6,359 nt of DNA from an uncultured Oxalobacteraceae bacterium (lineage in GTDB: Bacteria > Pseudomonadota > Gammaproteobacteria > Burkholderiales > Burkholderiaceae), in NCBI GenBank assembly GCA_946478765.1, contig CAMLDH010000230.1, forward strand, positions 1 to 6,359, in the 5' to 3' direction. Under the pieces are notes generated by a model, which was not told the origin of the DNA, did no database searches, and worked only from the letters and a program-made list of their open reading frames with translations. Made by a program: the position numbers and the translations under genes. Within the stretch, counting starts at the first letter, position 1, and each line of letters begins with the position of its first letter. Positions 5,172 through 6,359 of this stretch are shown piece by piece.

Positions 5172-5265
5172 CTCTGGGGTAATGCACACCAATCATCCGG
5201 CATCAGACCCGACGCAGCGCAATGTCAAATCAAGCACGCGTTGCCGGCATCCGGATACGACGCGC
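5172..5265. other. Remaining convergent intergenic DNA with small repeats
   Basis: There is no gene here. It contains CCGGCATC twice as a direct repeat (5197-5204 and 5244-5251) and a weaker 7-bp hairpin GCAGCGC/GCGTTGC (5214-5220/5238-5244, one G-U, 17-nt loop) just beyond the stop codon of the M13 peptidase gene. These may be 3'-end structure for that gene; no U-run follows on the minus strand. Confidence 0.3.
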
Positions 5266-6359
5266 TTACCAGATCGTCACGCGCTGTTCCGGCGGCAGAT
5301 ACATCTTGTCGCCTTCCTTGACGCCGAAGGTGCTGTAAAAACCCGGCTGATTCTTCAGCGTGCCGTTGCCGCGGAACTCAGGCGGCGAATGCGGATCGGT
5401 TTTCACGCGCACGATCATTTCCTGATCGCGCAACTTGCCGCGCCATACCTGACCGAAACCAATGAAGAATCGCTGCTCGCCGGTAAAACCATCGATCACC
5501 GGCGCCTCCTTGCCGGCCAATGACAGCTTGTAGGCCTTGTACGCAATCGCCAGGCCGGCGTTGTCGGCAATGTTTTCGCCCAGCGTCAATTCGCCGTTCA
5601 CCTGGTATCCCTGCAGCGGGCTGTAGGCGCTGTATTGCTTGATCAGTAGCGCCGTCTTGGTCGCGAATTTCTCGTGATCTTCCTTGCTCCACCAGTCGCG
5701 CAGATTGCCCAGTCCATCGTACTGCGCGCCTTGATCGTCGAAACCGTGGCTGATTTCATGGCCGATTACCGCGCCGATGCCGCCGTAATTGACTGCATCG
5801 TCGGCTGCCGCATTGAAGAACGGCGGTTGCAGGATCGCGGCCGGGAATACGATTTCATTCAGTTCCGGGTTGTAGTACGCGTTGACGGTTTGCGGCGTCA
5901 TGCCCCACTCTTCACGGTCGATCGGCTTGCCGAGCTTATCGACGTTGCGCTGATATTCGAAGACGTTGGCGCGGCGCACGTTGCCGATCAAATCGTCGCT
6001 CTTGATCGCCAGCGTCGAATAATCGCGCCATTTGCTTGGGTAGCCGATCTTCGGCATGAAGGTGGCGAGTTTGGCTTGCGCTTCCTTCTTGGTGGCCGGG
6101 CTCATCCAGTCCAGCGTATCGATGCTCTGGCGATAGGCTTCGAGCAGATTGCCGACCAGTTTTTCCATGCGCGCCTTGTTGGCAGGCGGAAAATGCTGCG
6201 CCACATAGAGCTTGCCCAAGCCTTCGCCGATCGCGCGCTCTTCCAGCCTGATCGCCCGTTTCCAGCGCGGCTCCTGTTGCGGAATGCCGCGCAGTACCGT
6301 GCCATAGAAGGCGAAGTTTTCGTCCGCATACGCTGTCGACAGATAGGTTGCGTGGCTGC
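5266..6359 (-). CDS. M13 family zinc metalloendopeptidase (neprilysin/PepO type), C-terminal part
   Basis: The minus-strand frame is open from the right window edge to TAA at 5266-5268 and encodes the last 363 residues; members usually have about 650-750, so roughly half is missing. Numbered from the first whole codon (6357), the fragment contains NAYYNP (159-164), the zinc motif HEISH (His200, Glu201, His204), and GENIADNAG, where Glu261 is the third zinc ligand and Asp265 supports catalysis. TDPHSPPEFR follows, with the substrate-binding His323 and Arg329, and the family's C-terminal Trp closes the protein (RVTIW). All catalytic residues are intact. Bacterial members are typically exported, periplasmic or lipoprotein peptidases acting on oligopeptides; the signal region is outside the window. 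There is no ATG at 6219 (the codon is TTG) and the frame continues upstream with family-like sequence. It converges with the arsC-like gene. Confidence 0.96.
   Translation of the reverse strand, partial: SHATYLSTAYADENFAFYGTVLRGIPQQEPRWKRAIRLEERAIGEGLGKLYVAQHFPPANKARMEKLVGNLLEAYRQSIDTLDWMSPATKKEAQAKLATFMPKIGYPSKWRDYSTLAIKSDDLIGNVRRANVFEYQRNVDKLGKPIDREEWGMTPQTVNAYYNPELNEIVFPAAILQPPFFNAAADDAVNYGGIGAVIGHEISHGFDDQGAQYDGLGNLRDWWSKEDHEKFATKTALLIKQYSAYSPLQGYQVNGELTLGENIADNAGLAIAYKAYKLSLAGKEAPVIDGFTGEQRFFIGFGQVWRGKLRDQEMIVRVKTDPHSPPEFRGNGTLKNQPGFYSTFGVKEGDKMYLPPEQRVTIW

Noticed and set aside
6217..6219. An M13 peptidase start at 6219
   Set aside because: The codon is TTG, the frame stays open to the window edge, and the upstream residues (AYADENFAFYGTVLRG...) fit the family, so the gene is simply cut by the window.

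Overview
The window looks like chromosomal DNA of a betaproteobacterium, probably order Burkholderiales and possibly Oxalobacteraceae. The basis is the EF-Tu N-terminus (MAKGKFERTKPHVNVGT), the tRNA-Tyr/tRNA-Gly/tRNA-Thr/tuf gene order and the moderately GC-rich coding style. The family-level placement is inference. I see no insertion sequence, phage, CRISPR or integration scar; the gene content is mostly housekeeping and stress defence.

Layout. (1) Positions 1-500, minus strand: the start of a tRNA-tuf operon. A near-consensus promoter (TTGACA, 17 bp, TATAGT) drives tRNA-Tyr(GTA), tRNA-Gly(TCC) and tRNA-Thr(GGT), then tuf, of which only the first 17 codons lie in the window. (2) 662-1642, minus strand: a class I glutamine-amidotransferase-like hydrolase of the PuuD (gamma-glutamyl-GABA hydrolase, peptidase C26) family with an extra N-terminal region. 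(3) 1643-1910: a divergent intergenic region holding a weak promoter, a perfect 10-bp palindrome and an unusual structured leader. (4) 1911-4701, plus strand: a tight operon of a VOC/glyoxalase-fold protein, a KefF-like flavoprotein and the KefC K+/H+ antiporter. (5) 4755-5114, plus strand: an ArsC/YfgD-type thioredoxin-fold reductase. (6) 5115-5265: a convergent intergenic region with a strong hairpin. (7) 5266-6359, minus strand: the C-terminal half of an M13 (neprilysin/PepO-type) zinc endopeptidase that runs off the window.

How the genes work together: KefC is a glutathione-adduct-gated potassium efflux system that acidifies the cytoplasm to protect against electrophiles, and KefF is its flavoprotein activator. 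A glyoxalase-fold protein as first gene of the operon fits an electrophile or aldehyde response, though it lacks most ligands of true metal-dependent glyoxalase I. The arsC-like gene, 53 nt after kefC, may belong to the same thiol-stress unit.

The most interesting unexplained signal is the leader at 1824-1888. An outer 8-bp helix encloses two hairpins that share one strand and so exclude each other. A possible 10-codon Arg-rich reading frame ends inside the loop of the first hairpin. This is the layout of an attenuator or riboswitch, and I do not recognise it as a known class.
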